A stretch of 64,000 nt of DNA from Gemmatimonadota bacterium (GTDB lineage: Bacteria; 4572-55; J002). Both the position numbers and the translations under genes were made by a program. Location: positions 1 to 64,000 of the forward strand of contig RFFQ01000146.1 in assembly GCA_003697105.1 (NCBI GenBank), written 5' to 3'. Below are positions 51,007-60,119 of the stretch, piece by piece; the first letter of the stretch is position 1, and each line of letters begins with the position of its first letter. Under the pieces are notes generated by a model. That model made no database searches, had not been told where the DNA came from, and was given only the letters and a program-made list of their open reading frames with translations.

Positions 51007-52951
51007 AACGATTCTTCTAATTGATGATGACCCCCATATTCGTCACCTGATTGGGTTGTTTTTACGGCGGACGGATTACCACCTGATTAGTGCCGGTGAT
51101 GGGGAATCCGGTTTACGCTTGATCCGAGAAAAAAAACCGGCGGCGATTCTGCTAGACCGGATGTTACCGGGACTCTCCGGTGACGAGGTTCTGCGCCGGT
51201 TGCGGCATGACCCAGCCTACCGGGAAGTCGCCCAGACACCGGTGATTGTGCTAACCGCACTTTCCGGGCGGGAAGTTCGTCAAAAAACACTCGAATTAGG
51301 CGCCAACGCTTATCTCACCAAGCCCGTCACCTTTGATATGTTGACCAACCAATTGGAAAGTGTCCTTTACCACTATTCTCTAGCTCTTCCAGCGGAGCCG
51401 TCCCTTACCAGTGATATTTACGAATTGTTGGTGGAAAATATCCATGATCTGGTTTTTGTTCTCTCGGCTTCGGGACAGGTGATGTATATCAATCCCCGCG
51501 TGCAGGATATGCTCGGCTACCCCCAAACGGAGATGTCCCAACGGTATTTCTCTGATTTTGTTTATCCCGATGATGTGGCCGTGGTTCAAGGCGTACTTAG
51601 CCACATTGTGGAAACCGGCGAACTGCATCAATTGGAAATCCGAATGCTCCACAAGGATAACAGCTTGCGGTATATGGAATTGACCGGAAAGCGGGTTGCT
51701 CGGAAAGATCAATACTTGATCATGGGTTCGGCGCGGGATGTGACGGTTGAGAATGACCTGCGGCAATCCGTGCGGCATTATGCCGAAAATTTGCAAGAGA
51801 TGGTCGAACGCCGGACGTACGAATTAGAGTTGGCAAAAAGTGAGATTACCTATCTGTTTCAGACCATCTCTCAGGTAATTGCACAATCGTCGATTGCGCG
51901 TAAAATCGAGGTGATTTGTGAGGCACTCGTCCGGGATCGATTTTACCAACAAGTGGTGATTGAAATTTACAACACCGATAATGTGCTTACGCACCGCACA
52001 GAACGGGGTCACATTGATGCGAATATCAGCCCGCAGCGCTATCGCTACCCGTTTTACCGGCAGGATGAAACTGTTTTGGGGTATCTGGAGGTGTACAACC
52101 CGCTGATTGAACTCTCGGACGAAGTGCAACGCATGATCAATTTATTTGTCAATGTCATTGCTCTTTCCATTGAGCGAGCCGAATTAGAGAGCGAAAATGA
52201 GGCAATCCATAAAGAATTGGTGGTGAAGAAGCTGGAGGCGGATGAACTGAGTATCCTCAAGTCGGAATTTATGAATAATGTCGGGCATGAATTTCGAACC
52301 CCGCTGGCAATTATTATCGGCTATCTGGATGTATTAACTCGGGGTATTGGGGGCAAGTTAAACGCGCGACAAGCCCAAATGGTGCAAGTCATGCGGGAAA
52401 ATGCGGATAAACTCCATCGATTAATTCAAGATATTCTGGATTTTTCACAGATTCAACTGAATGGGTTATCGGTTGCTTACGAACCCTGTGCCGTTCCCCA
52501 ACTGATCCTTTCTGCCACCGCCCGGGTGACCAATATGGCTAAGCAAAAAAATATTGCGCTCACCTATGTGTATCCGCATGATTTACCGGAAATTTTGCTT
52601 GACCCAAGCAAAACGGCACGTATTCTCCATGTGTTATTGGATAATGCCGTGAAATTTACGGACCCCGGTGGGACGGTGACGCTGGAAGCTGTGCATAACC
52701 AACATGAGATTCGGTTTCGGGTCAAAGATAGCGGTCATGGCATTGCCGAAGCAGACCGGGAGAAGATTTTTGAACCGTTCCGCCAAGGGGATGGCTCAAC
52801 GATTCGGGAACATGGCGGCACCGGGTTAGGGTTGAGTTTTGCCAAACATCTAACCGAATTATTGGAGGGGGAATTATCTTTCACCAGTGTGGTGGGGCAG
52901 GGTACAACGTTTGAAGTGGCGTTTCCCTTACGCTATGCGGAATGTTCGTAG
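50993..52951 (+). CDS. receiver-PAS-GAF-like hybrid histidine kinase
   Basis: A cytoplasmic sensor whose N-terminal receiver (about 1-123; phosphoacceptor Asp55 in LLDRMLPG) precedes a PAS domain (about 142-255), a coiled coil and a divergent GAF-like region (about 285-405). HisKA (phosphoacceptor in FMNNVGHEFRTPL, about residue 432) and HATPase_c follow (VKDSGHGI, GGTGLGLSFAK). 652 residues, with no membrane helix. The receiver-first order suggests the kinase is itself controlled by phosphotransfer. Overlap with ppk raises the possibility that it regulates or responds to phosphate or polyphosphate status, but nothing in the sequence proves this. Confidence 0.92.
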   Translation: MNTTKTILLIDDDPHIRHLIGLFLRRTDYHLISAGDGESGLRLIREKKPAAILLDRMLPGLSGDEVLRRLRHDPAYREVAQTPVIVLTALSGREVRQKTLELGANAYLTKPVTFDMLTNQLESVLYHYSLALPAEPSLTSDIYELLVENIHDLVFVLSASGQVMYINPRVQDMLGYPQTEMSQRYFSDFVYPDDVAVVQGVLSHIVETGELHQLEIRMLHKDNSLRYMELTGKRVARKDQYLIMGSARDVTVENDLRQSVRHYAENLQEMVERRTYELELAKSEITYLFQTISQVIAQSSIARKIEVICEALVRDRFYQQVVIEIYNTDNVLTHRTERGHIDANISPQRYRYPFYRQDETVLGYLEVYNPLIELSDEVQRMINLFVNVIALSIERAELESENEAIHKELVVKKLEADELSILKSEFMNNVGHEFRTPLAIIIGYLDVLTRGIGGKLNARQAQMVQVMRENADKLHRLIQDILDFSQIQLNGLSVAYEPCAVPQLILSATARVTNMAKQKNIALTYVYPHDLPEILLDPSKTARILHVLLDNAVKFTDPGGTVTLEAVHNQHEIRFRVKDSGHGIAEADREKIFEPFRQGDGSTIREHGGTGLGLSFAKHLTELLEGELSFTSVVGQGTTFEVAFPLRYAECS

Positions 52952-52983
52952 GGGATTCCCCAAAAGTGCCTTTCGATCACGCC

Positions 52984-53706
52984 TCACGTTAACCGGCGCA
53001 ATGCCATATACGTCAAACCCACCACAATTAGGACGATACTCGTGAGGAATACCCCCCAGTGATAATCAACCATACCATATAGGACAAAAGACCCGATAAG
53101 AATCCCACCGAGAAGCATTCGGGCTTGCCGCGTCGTTTTGGCGAGTGCCGAAATCGAGATTGCCCCTAAGCCGAACAGGGTGGGTATGACCCAGATTACA
53201 AGCCCCCAGACCAACACATCCCCCCACGAAACCCCTCCCAGAAAAAAGACCACCGCAAAAAACGGAAGTGCCAATAGTGCCAACATCATAACACTCACCA
53301 GAGAGCCGTACAATTTGCCAAAAAGTAACTCCCGGGGGTTAAGGGGAGTTAACGCTAAGGCATCGAAGGTCTGTTTTTCCCGTTCACCGGCAATCTCCAT
53401 CAGATTCACCCCAATGCTGTTGATACTCAAAAAAAACGTGAGCAATCCAGCCAAACTTTGAAAAAAATGACGCCCGACTTGGGATAAATTCGATTGGGCA
53501 ACACCGGCACTCAACCATACTCCCAGAAAAAAAAGTGTCATGACCAGCATGGTGAGTAAAAATACAAATTGATTCCGAAATACTCGCTTTGCCCGGATGT
53601 AACGGCGCCAGTTGCTCCGGGTGAGGGGGTTGATTTCGTATTGCCCGTCACTCATGGGTGTTGTGAGGCTGACAAACGTGAATATATAGGCAACGATCGG
53701 GGGCAT
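52984..53706 (-). CDS. ABC-2-type transporter permease
   Basis: A 240-residue integral membrane protein with about six helices: a cytoplasmic N-terminus, an ABC-2 core pattern (GEREKQTFDALALTPLNPRELLFGKL is the typical coupling-helix region) and closely spaced final helices. It resembles NosY/CcmB-type permeases that work with a separate ATPase. No ATPase gene is adjacent; the nearest ABC ATPase is at 60.1 kb on the other strand. The start at 53706 has AGAGGG close upstream; M18 (53655) is a possible later start. Substrate unknown. Confidence 0.85.
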   Translation of the reverse strand: MPPIVAYIFTFVSLTTPMSDGQYEINPLTRSNWRRYIRAKRVFRNQFVFLLTMLVMTLFFLGVWLSAGVAQSNLSQVGRHFFQSLAGLLTFFLSINSIGVNLMEIAGEREKQTFDALALTPLNPRELLFGKLYGSLVSVMMLALLALPFFAVVFFLGGVSWGDVLVWGLVIWVIPTLFGLGAISISALAKTTRQARMLLGGILIGSFVLYGMVDYHWGVFLTSIVLIVVGLTYMALRRLT

Positions 53707-53740
53707 GAATCCCTCTAACTGGGGTACAGGTGAATTGTCA

Positions 53741-53774
53741 AAAAAACCTCGTTCAAGCGATGCCTGAACGAGGT
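53741..53774 (-). terminator. intrinsic terminator of the subtilase gene
   Basis: On the minus strand, CCTCGTTCA and TGAACGAGG form a 9-bp stem with a 9-nt loop and are followed by TTTTTT. It lies about 60 nt after the protease stop and before the permease gene, so the permease probably has its own promoter or depends on read-through. Confidence 0.85.
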
Positions 53775-53833
53775 GTATTTGGTGCGGTGAACGCCAAAAG
53801 TCAAGTTTTTATTTTGGGTTGGGAAAATTTTCC

Positions 53834-56587
53834 TTATTTGAGGAGCACCATACTTCGGGTGTGTTCATAATCGCCAGCGACCAACCGGTAGTAATAAATT
53901 CCACTAAAGGCACGCTCCCCGTTTTCGAGCCGGCCGTCCCACTCAATGGCATATGATCCGGCAGGTTGTTCTTGAGCTACTAAGGTGCGAACTAATTGCC
54001 CCTGATTGGTGTAGATTGCCAGCGAAACCGTGCTTGCTACGGGTAATTCATAGCGGATTGTGGTTTTTGGATTGAATGGGTTGGGGTAATTTGGATTCAA
54101 CCGGTAGTGTGCTGGTGTGTGTATTGACGTATTCACCCGATCATCTTCAACCGAAATATAAAAATCCGTTGCCCCATAGATGGCAAAATTATCAAAGAAC
54201 CAACCGGGGTCTGAATTGTTGGTGGAGCCAAACCGGAATCGGAATTTTACCCGTTGGTTAAGATAATCCAATAGAGGAAATTCCACGCGTTGCCAGCCCT
54301 CACTTTCGCCGGTAAAGCCGGGTTGTCCGCCGAGACCGACGATGGAATTATCGGGATAGCCTCCCTCTGGGGGCAATATGAGCCACGTTTCGCCATTATC
54401 CGTAGAAATCTGCACCAGGCCGCCATCCCACCCCTCGTCCATGTCATACCACGTATAAAAGACCAATCGTGGGTCTTCGGTAATACCGATATTGAACGAG
54501 CGGGTTTCAAGGGAGTACCGGCGGTTGGGTTCGTACATGCCGTCTAAATCAGTGCCCCACACATGGTCTCCACTGTAGGCAAAGGCGGGTCCATAACCGG
54601 CTTGAGGTGTTCCCCATTCCCACTCATTAAACCCGCTTGCCGGTATAAAATCTCCATTGTTCTCTTCAAAACTTTGAACAAAGGTCAAGGTGAGGTTCAT
54701 TTCGGTTTCCTCACCGGCAGGGATGTCTAAACTCACTTCTTGCGGGTCGTGATGGGGGGCATCTACCCAGAAGGTATATGTATAATCTCCCGCCAAATCG
54801 ATTGAAAATTGGCCGTCTTCACCGGTATAAAATGGGTCGACCGGCACACCGAGCGGTGTAATTTCGGCGTTTGCCAGCCCGTAACCGTGCGAACTGGCAA
54901 TCATCCCGCTCAAGTGACCCTGAGGCCGGGCTTCTAACTCAATATCCACGACGAGCGTTTCTTGCGAGGCGATGGTATATTCTGCTTCGGAAACAAAATC
55001 ATAATATCCGAAACGGGTTGCCTGAAGGGTGTATGTTCCCGGTTGGGCAGAAAGATGATAAAATCCATTTTCATCGGAAAGCGTTTCAAAGCGGGTATTG
55101 GCGATGAACACGCGGGTTTCACGCAAGACTTCCCCACTTCCGGCATCGGTTACAGTTCCCTGAAAAGCGGACATGCGGGCGTAAACTTCCATTACGGCGG
55201 CGTAGGCATCGATGAACCCATGCCCGTAATCATTATCTTCGCCGGCGGGTCCCAGATCAATGGCGGTAAGCATCAGAATTTCTTTAATTTCATTGACCTC
55301 AATATTGGGGTCTGCTTGCCGCATCAGCGCCACCACGCCGGCGACGTGCGGCGCCGACATTGACGTGCCGCTGAGTTCTGAGTAACTACTGCCGTATGCG
55401 GAGCGGACATCCACCCCTGGGGCGCTCACTTCCGGCTTGATTTCCAGTCCCGGCTCGGCTTCGCAATCGGTGGGACCGCCCAAACTGAAGCTGGCAATGG
55501 TGAAGGGCGGTGTTGTGGTTGTGGCGCCAACACAAAAGCCGGTGAAGGGTGTTTCCGCCCGGTCTTTGGGTTGGGGGACAATGGTAATTCCACTGCGGGC
55601 ATTGCCGGATGACCAAACGAGTACGACACCGGCGGCTTCGCAAATATCCATCGCCTCATAATAGGGGAATCCGGCGGGGCAGTTCCCGGCGTACAAGCTC
55701 CATGAATTATTGGAGACATCCGGAACATCATCAATGGTCTCGGGGTTACCATCTGGATCGGCGATCCATTCGAGGGCAGGAATCGCCGAGCTACTTTCCG
55801 CTGCAATCCACAGGGCGGCGGGGGCAACCCCGATGGTGTCCGCCGTTGCCGGATCAAGACCGCAGATCGTTCCCATGGTATGGGTACCGTGCCCATTATT
55901 ATCAGAGGGGGTGCTGCCGGCACCATACCAGCATTCATTTGCTGGATGTCCAAAATTGCCACGCCAGCGGGCATTTAGTGCCGGATGGTTCAAATTCACA
56001 CCGGTATCCACATTGCTTACCAGCCGTCCTTCGCCCCGCAGACCGAGTTCATTCCAGACCCGGGGCGCATTGATGCCCCGTAATCCGGGTTCGGTGCCGC
56101 CAGGAGTCCGCAGATGGGAGGCTGGGCGGATACTGACCGGTTCATCGGGCACAATTTCCGGCTGATTCCATAATATCCCCACGCCGGGTTGTGCGGCTAA
56201 ATCTGCGATGGATTGCTTCTGAATTTCGACGTAAATCGCGTTGGTAATCCAATAACTTTCATAGGTTGCTACGACGCCTTGCGCCTGCAAATCTGCCAGA
56301 TAAGCACGTAGGGGGGGTTGAGTTCGTTCTGCCAATTCCTGAGCGGCTGTGATGACCACGCGATGGCGTTCCGCTCGCGTTGCGCGTTGGGCAGTTAATT
56401 CATCACTAAGATATTGCACATCCAAACGCTCTTGCATACTGACCAACACCGGCACAAAATCATCATCTGCAAAACCGGGTAAAATCTCTTGTAAACCGGT
56501 GGAAATTTCCCCAGCGAAAAGTATGCGGCACGGAATAAGCACGATCCATAAACTTAAACTTATTCCAAGTTGTTGACGTATAGTCAT
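53834..56587 (-). CDS. secreted subtilisin-like protease with a type IX-like sorting tail
   Basis: A signal peptide (about 1-25, from ATG 56587, with AAGGAG eight nt upstream) is followed by an I9-like propeptide (about 30-160) and an S8 catalytic domain with Asp in VSNVDTGVNLNHP, His in GHGTHTMGT and Ser in LSGTSMSAPHVAG. Two carboxypeptidase-regulatory-like beta domains follow (starting FQGTVTDAGSG and HLSGMIASSHG), then a jelly-roll/MAM-like module of the kind seen in immune inhibitor A (WYDMDEGWDGG, FRFGSTNNSDPGWFFDN). It ends in an Ig-like sorting domain starting NPNYPNPFNPKTTIRYELP and ending YYYRLVAGDYEHTRSMVLLK. About 917 residues. The tail predicts export by a type IX-like system and surface attachment; the machinery itself is not in this window. 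Confidence 0.95.
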   Translation of the reverse strand: MTIRQQLGISLSLWIVLIPCRILFAGEISTGLQEILPGFADDDFVPVLVSMQERLDVQYLSDELTAQRATRAERHRVVITAAQELAERTQPPLRAYLADLQAQGVVATYESYWITNAIYVEIQKQSIADLAAQPGVGILWNQPEIVPDEPVSIRPASHLRTPGGTEPGLRGINAPRVWNELGLRGEGRLVSNVDTGVNLNHPALNARWRGNFGHPANECWYGAGSTPSDNNGHGTHTMGTICGLDPATADTIGVAPAALWIAAESSSAIPALEWIADPDGNPETIDDVPDVSNNSWSLYAGNCPAGFPYYEAMDICEAAGVVLVWSSGNARSGITIVPQPKDRAETPFTGFCVGATTTTPPFTIASFSLGGPTDCEAEPGLEIKPEVSAPGVDVRSAYGSSYSELSGTSMSAPHVAGVVALMRQADPNIEVNEIKEILMLTAIDLGPAGEDNDYGHGFIDAYAAVMEVYARMSAFQGTVTDAGSGEVLRETRVFIANTRFETLSDENGFYHLSAQPGTYTLQATRFGYYDFVSEAEYTIASQETLVVDIELEARPQGHLSGMIASSHGYGLANAEITPLGVPVDPFYTGEDGQFSIDLAGDYTYTFWVDAPHHDPQEVSLDIPAGEETEMNLTLTFVQSFEENNGDFIPASGFNEWEWGTPQAGYGPAFAYSGDHVWGTDLDGMYEPNRRYSLETRSFNIGITEDPRLVFYTWYDMDEGWDGGLVQISTDNGETWLILPPEGGYPDNSIVGLGGQPGFTGESEGWQRVEFPLLDYLNQRVKFRFRFGSTNNSDPGWFFDNFAIYGATDFYISVEDDRVNTSIHTPAHYRLNPNYPNPFNPKTTIRYELPVASTVSLAIYTNQGQLVRTLVAQEQPAGSYAIEWDGRLENGERAFSGIYYYRLVAGDYEHTRSMVLLK

Positions 56588-56749
56588 TGAAAAATGCTCC
56601 TTATTTGAGAGATACATATTTGGGAGATATACATTAAGGGAATTGAAATGTAGCCGGAAATTGGGGAAAACGGGGTGGGGTTTCCTTTACGTTTGTTGGA
56701 AATTAAAGCTCTACGGATGTTTGGTCAATATTTTTGTCTCATTCCAGGG

Positions 56750-56778
56750 TTGACTTTTTAGGGGTTTTCATCTAAATA
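56750..56778 (+). promoter_or_regulatory. possible promoter giving a leaderless histidine-kinase mRNA
   Basis: TTGACT (56750-56755) and TAAATA (56773-56778) are separated by 17 bp. The expected transcription start falls at or next to the A of ATG 56786, and no Shine-Dalgarno precedes that ATG. The -10 match is weak, so confidence is limited. Confidence 0.35.
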
Positions 56779-56785
56779 GCGACTT

Positions 56786-58216
56786 ATGCTCCGATTGAAA
56801 GAGGATACCGCCGTAAAATCACCAGAGTTTTCGCCCTTATTGGATCATCGTGCGTTGCTGGTCTATTTGGGGTTGGGTGCCATGATTTTGGCATTACTCT
56901 TCATGCTGTTGACCAACCTTTTGGTGCGCGAGCTCGACACCGAAAACCGCAAAATCTCAGAAGCCTTAACGCGCTTTTTGCTCCATTTGCCAACGACACT
57001 CGATGAAAATACCACGCGTCTTGTCAGCCAGATCGTCATGGACGATATTGTGAAACATCTGACGTTCCCCTATATTCTGACCGATGCCGAAGGCAATCCC
57101 CAAATTTGGGTGCGCTTGACTCCCCAACAGACGGTTGAAGTATGGGTGCGTGTCAGGCAAAAAGAGGCGTTTCAGGAATTAGAAGGGTATGCTGCCCTCA
57201 CGGATTCCATCTTTTGGGTGCGAAATAATGCGGTTATTTTAGACCACACGGAGGAGATTCAGCACGAATTGGAACGGGCGATTCGGAAGATGGATAGCCA
57301 TTATCCGCCTTTACCCATCTATCTCAATTTTGAGTTAGAGGATATTCAGTTTCGCCAACGGAAAACGGAAGATGAAATTTTACTAGGGTATTTGCATTAT
57401 GGGGAAACCCCCGTTATGCAAAAGCTCCGCTGGATGCCTATTGTTCAAACCCTTATTTTTCTGCTGTTTATGTTGTCTGGCTTGATTGGCTACCGTATGC
57501 TAAAGGCATCGGAGCAACGCTCTATTTGGGCAGGTATGGCAAAAGAGACGGCTCACCAGTTGGGTACACCGATCACCAGCTTGATGGGTTGGTTGGAACT
57601 ACTCACCGACCCTGATTTTGTCGATACGCCCGAATTAAACCGGCAGATGATCGTCGAATCCATGCGGAAAGATATTGAACGCCTCGATAAAGTGGCTTCC
57701 CGGTTTGGTAAAATTGGTTCTATGCCGGATTTAGCCCCGTTAGACCTCAATGAGGTGGTGCAGGGTATTGTCGATTACTACCGCCAACGGTTGCCACAAG
57801 TGGGGCGTAAATGTGTCATCCGGGTGCAAACTCAGCCGGTGCCGGTGGTTTACGCCAATCGGGAATTATTGGAATGGGTCATCGAAAATTTAATTAAAAA
57901 TGCCCTCGATGCGCTCGAAAAAGGGAATAGTTTTATCGACGTACAAACCCGTCTGGATGCCGCACATGGGATGGTAGAAATTATCGTAGGGGATAATGGC
58001 AAAGGTATCCCATTGAACCTTCAGTCATCTATTTTTTTGCCGGGGTTTACTACCAAAAAGCGGGGTTGGGGGTTGGGGTTAACCCTCGCCCGCCGGATTA
58101 TGGAAGATTACCACCGCGGCAAAATCCGCTTAATTCGCAGTTCACCGGGGGAAGGAAGTTGGTTTAGTGTGATGTTACCCGTGGCTCGTGTAAATGATTC
58201 GCATCTAACGAATTAG
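56786..58216 (+). CDS. membrane sensor histidine kinase
   Basis: A 476-residue sensor kinase with two transmembrane helices (about 28-51 and 213-232) enclosing a periplasmic domain of about 160 residues that I do not recognise. The HisKA-like part (AKETAHQLGTPI, phosphoacceptor His about residue 258) is of the type in which Gln-Leu-Gly replaces the usual Glu-Phe-Arg. The HATPase_c domain follows (N-box ENLIKNALDAL, G1 GDNGKGIPL, G2 RGWGLGLTLAR). It is followed 111 nt later by the receiver-cyclase gene, a plausible signalling partner. No Shine-Dalgarno is visible. Confidence 0.92.
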   Translation: MLRLKEDTAVKSPEFSPLLDHRALLVYLGLGAMILALLFMLLTNLLVRELDTENRKISEALTRFLLHLPTTLDENTTRLVSQIVMDDIVKHLTFPYILTDAEGNPQIWVRLTPQQTVEVWVRVRQKEAFQELEGYAALTDSIFWVRNNAVILDHTEEIQHELERAIRKMDSHYPPLPIYLNFELEDIQFRQRKTEDEILLGYLHYGETPVMQKLRWMPIVQTLIFLLFMLSGLIGYRMLKASEQRSIWAGMAKETAHQLGTPITSLMGWLELLTDPDFVDTPELNRQMIVESMRKDIERLDKVASRFGKIGSMPDLAPLDLNEVVQGIVDYYRQRLPQVGRKCVIRVQTQPVPVVYANRELLEWVIENLIKNALDALEKGNSFIDVQTRLDAAHGMVEIIVGDNGKGIPLNLQSSIFLPGFTTKKRGWGLGLTLARRIMEDYHRGKIRLIRSSPGEGSWFSVMLPVARVNDSHLTN

Positions 58217-58240
58217 ATTAGAATTCCAATTAAAAATAGC

Positions 58241-58268
58241 TTGACTTTTGTCATCAGGTGTGATACCG
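58241..58268 (+). promoter_or_regulatory. possible promoter of the receiver-cyclase gene
   Basis: TTGACT (58241-58246) and GATACC (58263-58268) are separated by 16 bp, with TGT just before the -10 (extended -10 type). It is about 55 nt upstream of ATG 58328. Confidence 0.4.
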
Positions 58269-58327
58269 TTGAAGATGATTTGAACCGATTTACCTGATTT
58301 TCAAGGCGTTTAAGGAGCCTTTGGTTT

Positions 58328-60115
58328 ATGTCCGAAACCGCTAAAAAACGAACTGTTTTGCTTGTTGATGATGATGCTTTTATCCGCGATTTTCTCAAGA
58401 TGCTCTTGGAGTATCTGGAGTTTGAAGTGGAAATGGCGGAAAACGGTCAAGAAGGGGTGGATAAAGCCCAAAAAACGCCGTTTGATCTGATCGTCTCGGA
58501 TATTGATATGCCCGTGATGAATGGCTTGGAACTGATCTCTGCGATCCGGCGTTTCAATGAAGATGTGCCCATTGTGATCCTCACCGGCAATGATGATGTC
58601 TCCACGGCAATTGAGGCGATGCGGAAAGGTGCTTTTGATTACATATTTAAAGATGATAACATTCAGGAAGCGTTGCCGATTGCCGTCGATAAAGCACTGG
58701 AAAAGCGACGGTTAGAGGAAGAAAATAAACGATTACTCATCGACCTGCAGCAGAAAAACGCCGATCTAGAAGAGACCAATCGGATGAACGTCCAGTTGTT
58801 AGAACGGATTCAGGCATTTAATGAAGAGTTGCAAGAGAAAATTGCGGCGGCAACTTCGGAATTACGAGTGACAAACCAACTGCTAAACTTGAAAGTAGAA
58901 GAGCTTAATGCGTTACATGCCGTGGGGCAAGCGATCAGTTCCATCGTGCCGATGGATAAACTGCTCAATTTGATTATGGAGCGCAGTAAATTTTTGATGA
59001 AAGCAGAAGCAAGTTCACTGGCGATTATCAACCCTGACACCAATGAGTTGGAATTCCAAGTGGCGCAGGGCGATGCGGGTGACATCATGCGGAAAATTCG
59101 AGTGCCGGTTGATGAGAATAGCATTGCCGGCTGGGTGGCAAAACATCAAAAACCTTTAGTGATAGAAGACGCTTACACTGACAAACGGTTTAACCCAGAA
59201 TACGATAAAAAAACCGGTTTTCGCACCAAATCAATCATGTGCGTACCCCTGTTAGCCAAAAATAAAGTGATCGGCATTGTGCAGGTTATCAATAAGTTGA
59301 ATGATTCCACGTTCAATGAGGTGGATTTAGAAGTATTTGATACCTTCTCGCACCAAGCATCCATCGCCATTGAAAATGCCCGTCTCTATGAAGCCTTGGA
59401 AAAAAAGGCGAATGAATTACGGGAAACACTTGAGCGCGAGCGCCGGATCGCCATCGAAAAAGAGAAAATGGGGAAATTTATTCCGAAAACGGTACTGGAT
59501 GAAATCCGTAAGAGCCGGGAGGAACATCTTGCGCTTGGTGGACGGCCGGTCACGGCTACCGTACTATTTTCCGACATCGCCGGCTTTACCCGTATCTCGG
59601 AAACACAGAAACCGGAAGTGATTGTCTCCTATCTGAATCATTACATGACCGCCATGACCCATATTATTGAATCCCATCAAGGAATTGTCGATAAATTCAT
59701 GGGTGATGGTATCATGGCGGTATTCTCTCCAACAGATGGGGATGACCATCATGCCGATCATGCCGTGCAAGCCAGTATTGAAATGCAACAGGCCTCCCGC
59801 CAACTTTCCAAAGAATGGGTGAAATCCGGGTTGGGAGCGCTATCGATGCGAATTGGGTTGAATACGGGCAACATGGTTGCCGGGAATATCGGCTCAGAAA
59901 CCCGTATGGATTATACTGTGATCGGGGATAATGTCAATTTGGCATCCCGGCTGGAAACCGCTTGCCCTCCGGGAGGCGTGCTGATGAGTGAAACCACATT
60001 TGCGCATCTAACCCAGACGTTCCCGACGAAAAAAATCGATCCCATTCATGTTAAAAATCGAGTGCAACCGGTGCAACCGTATTTGATCCCAAGCGAAACG
60101 ATTGAGAGTTTGTAG
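58328..60115 (+). CDS. receiver-GAF-class III adenylate/guanylate cyclase
   Basis: Order: receiver (about 8-125; phosphoacceptor Asp58 in IVSDIDMPV), coiled coil (about 130-195), GAF (about 200-350; contains RVPVDENSIAGWVAKHQKPL), a second helix, then a class III nucleotide cyclase domain (about 395-575). Metal-binding aspartates are in LFSDIAGFT and MGDGIMAVF. GNIGSETRMDYTVIGDNVNLASRL is the canonical C-terminal catalytic segment. The substrate (ATP or GTP) is not certain from sequence. The product would be a cyclic nucleotide made in response to phosphorylation, probably by the kinase upstream. The receiver lacks Pro after its conserved Lys (FKDDN). AAGGAG lies about ten nt before the ATG. 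Confidence 0.93.
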   Translation: MSETAKKRTVLLVDDDAFIRDFLKMLLEYLEFEVEMAENGQEGVDKAQKTPFDLIVSDIDMPVMNGLELISAIRRFNEDVPIVILTGNDDVSTAIEAMRKGAFDYIFKDDNIQEALPIAVDKALEKRRLEEENKRLLIDLQQKNADLEETNRMNVQLLERIQAFNEELQEKIAAATSELRVTNQLLNLKVEELNALHAVGQAISSIVPMDKLLNLIMERSKFLMKAEASSLAIINPDTNELEFQVAQGDAGDIMRKIRVPVDENSIAGWVAKHQKPLVIEDAYTDKRFNPEYDKKTGFRTKSIMCVPLLAKNKVIGIVQVINKLNDSTFNEVDLEVFDTFSHQASIAIENARLYEALEKKANELRETLERERRIAIEKEKMGKFIPKTVLDEIRKSREEHLALGGRPVTATVLFSDIAGFTRISETQKPEVIVSYLNHYMTAMTHIIESHQGIVDKFMGDGIMAVFSPTDGDDHHADHAVQASIEMQQASRQLSKEWVKSGLGALSMRIGLNTGNMVAGNIGSETRMDYTVIGDNVNLASRLETACPPGGVLMSETTFAHLTQTFPTKKIDPIHVKNRVQPVQPYLIPSETIESL

Positions 60116-60119
60116 TGAT

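Noticed and set aside
52951-52984. GGGGATTCCCC palindrome between the hybrid kinase and the ABC-2 permease genes
   Set aside because: Eleven bases with a single-base centre and no U-tract; too short to call a terminator or operator.
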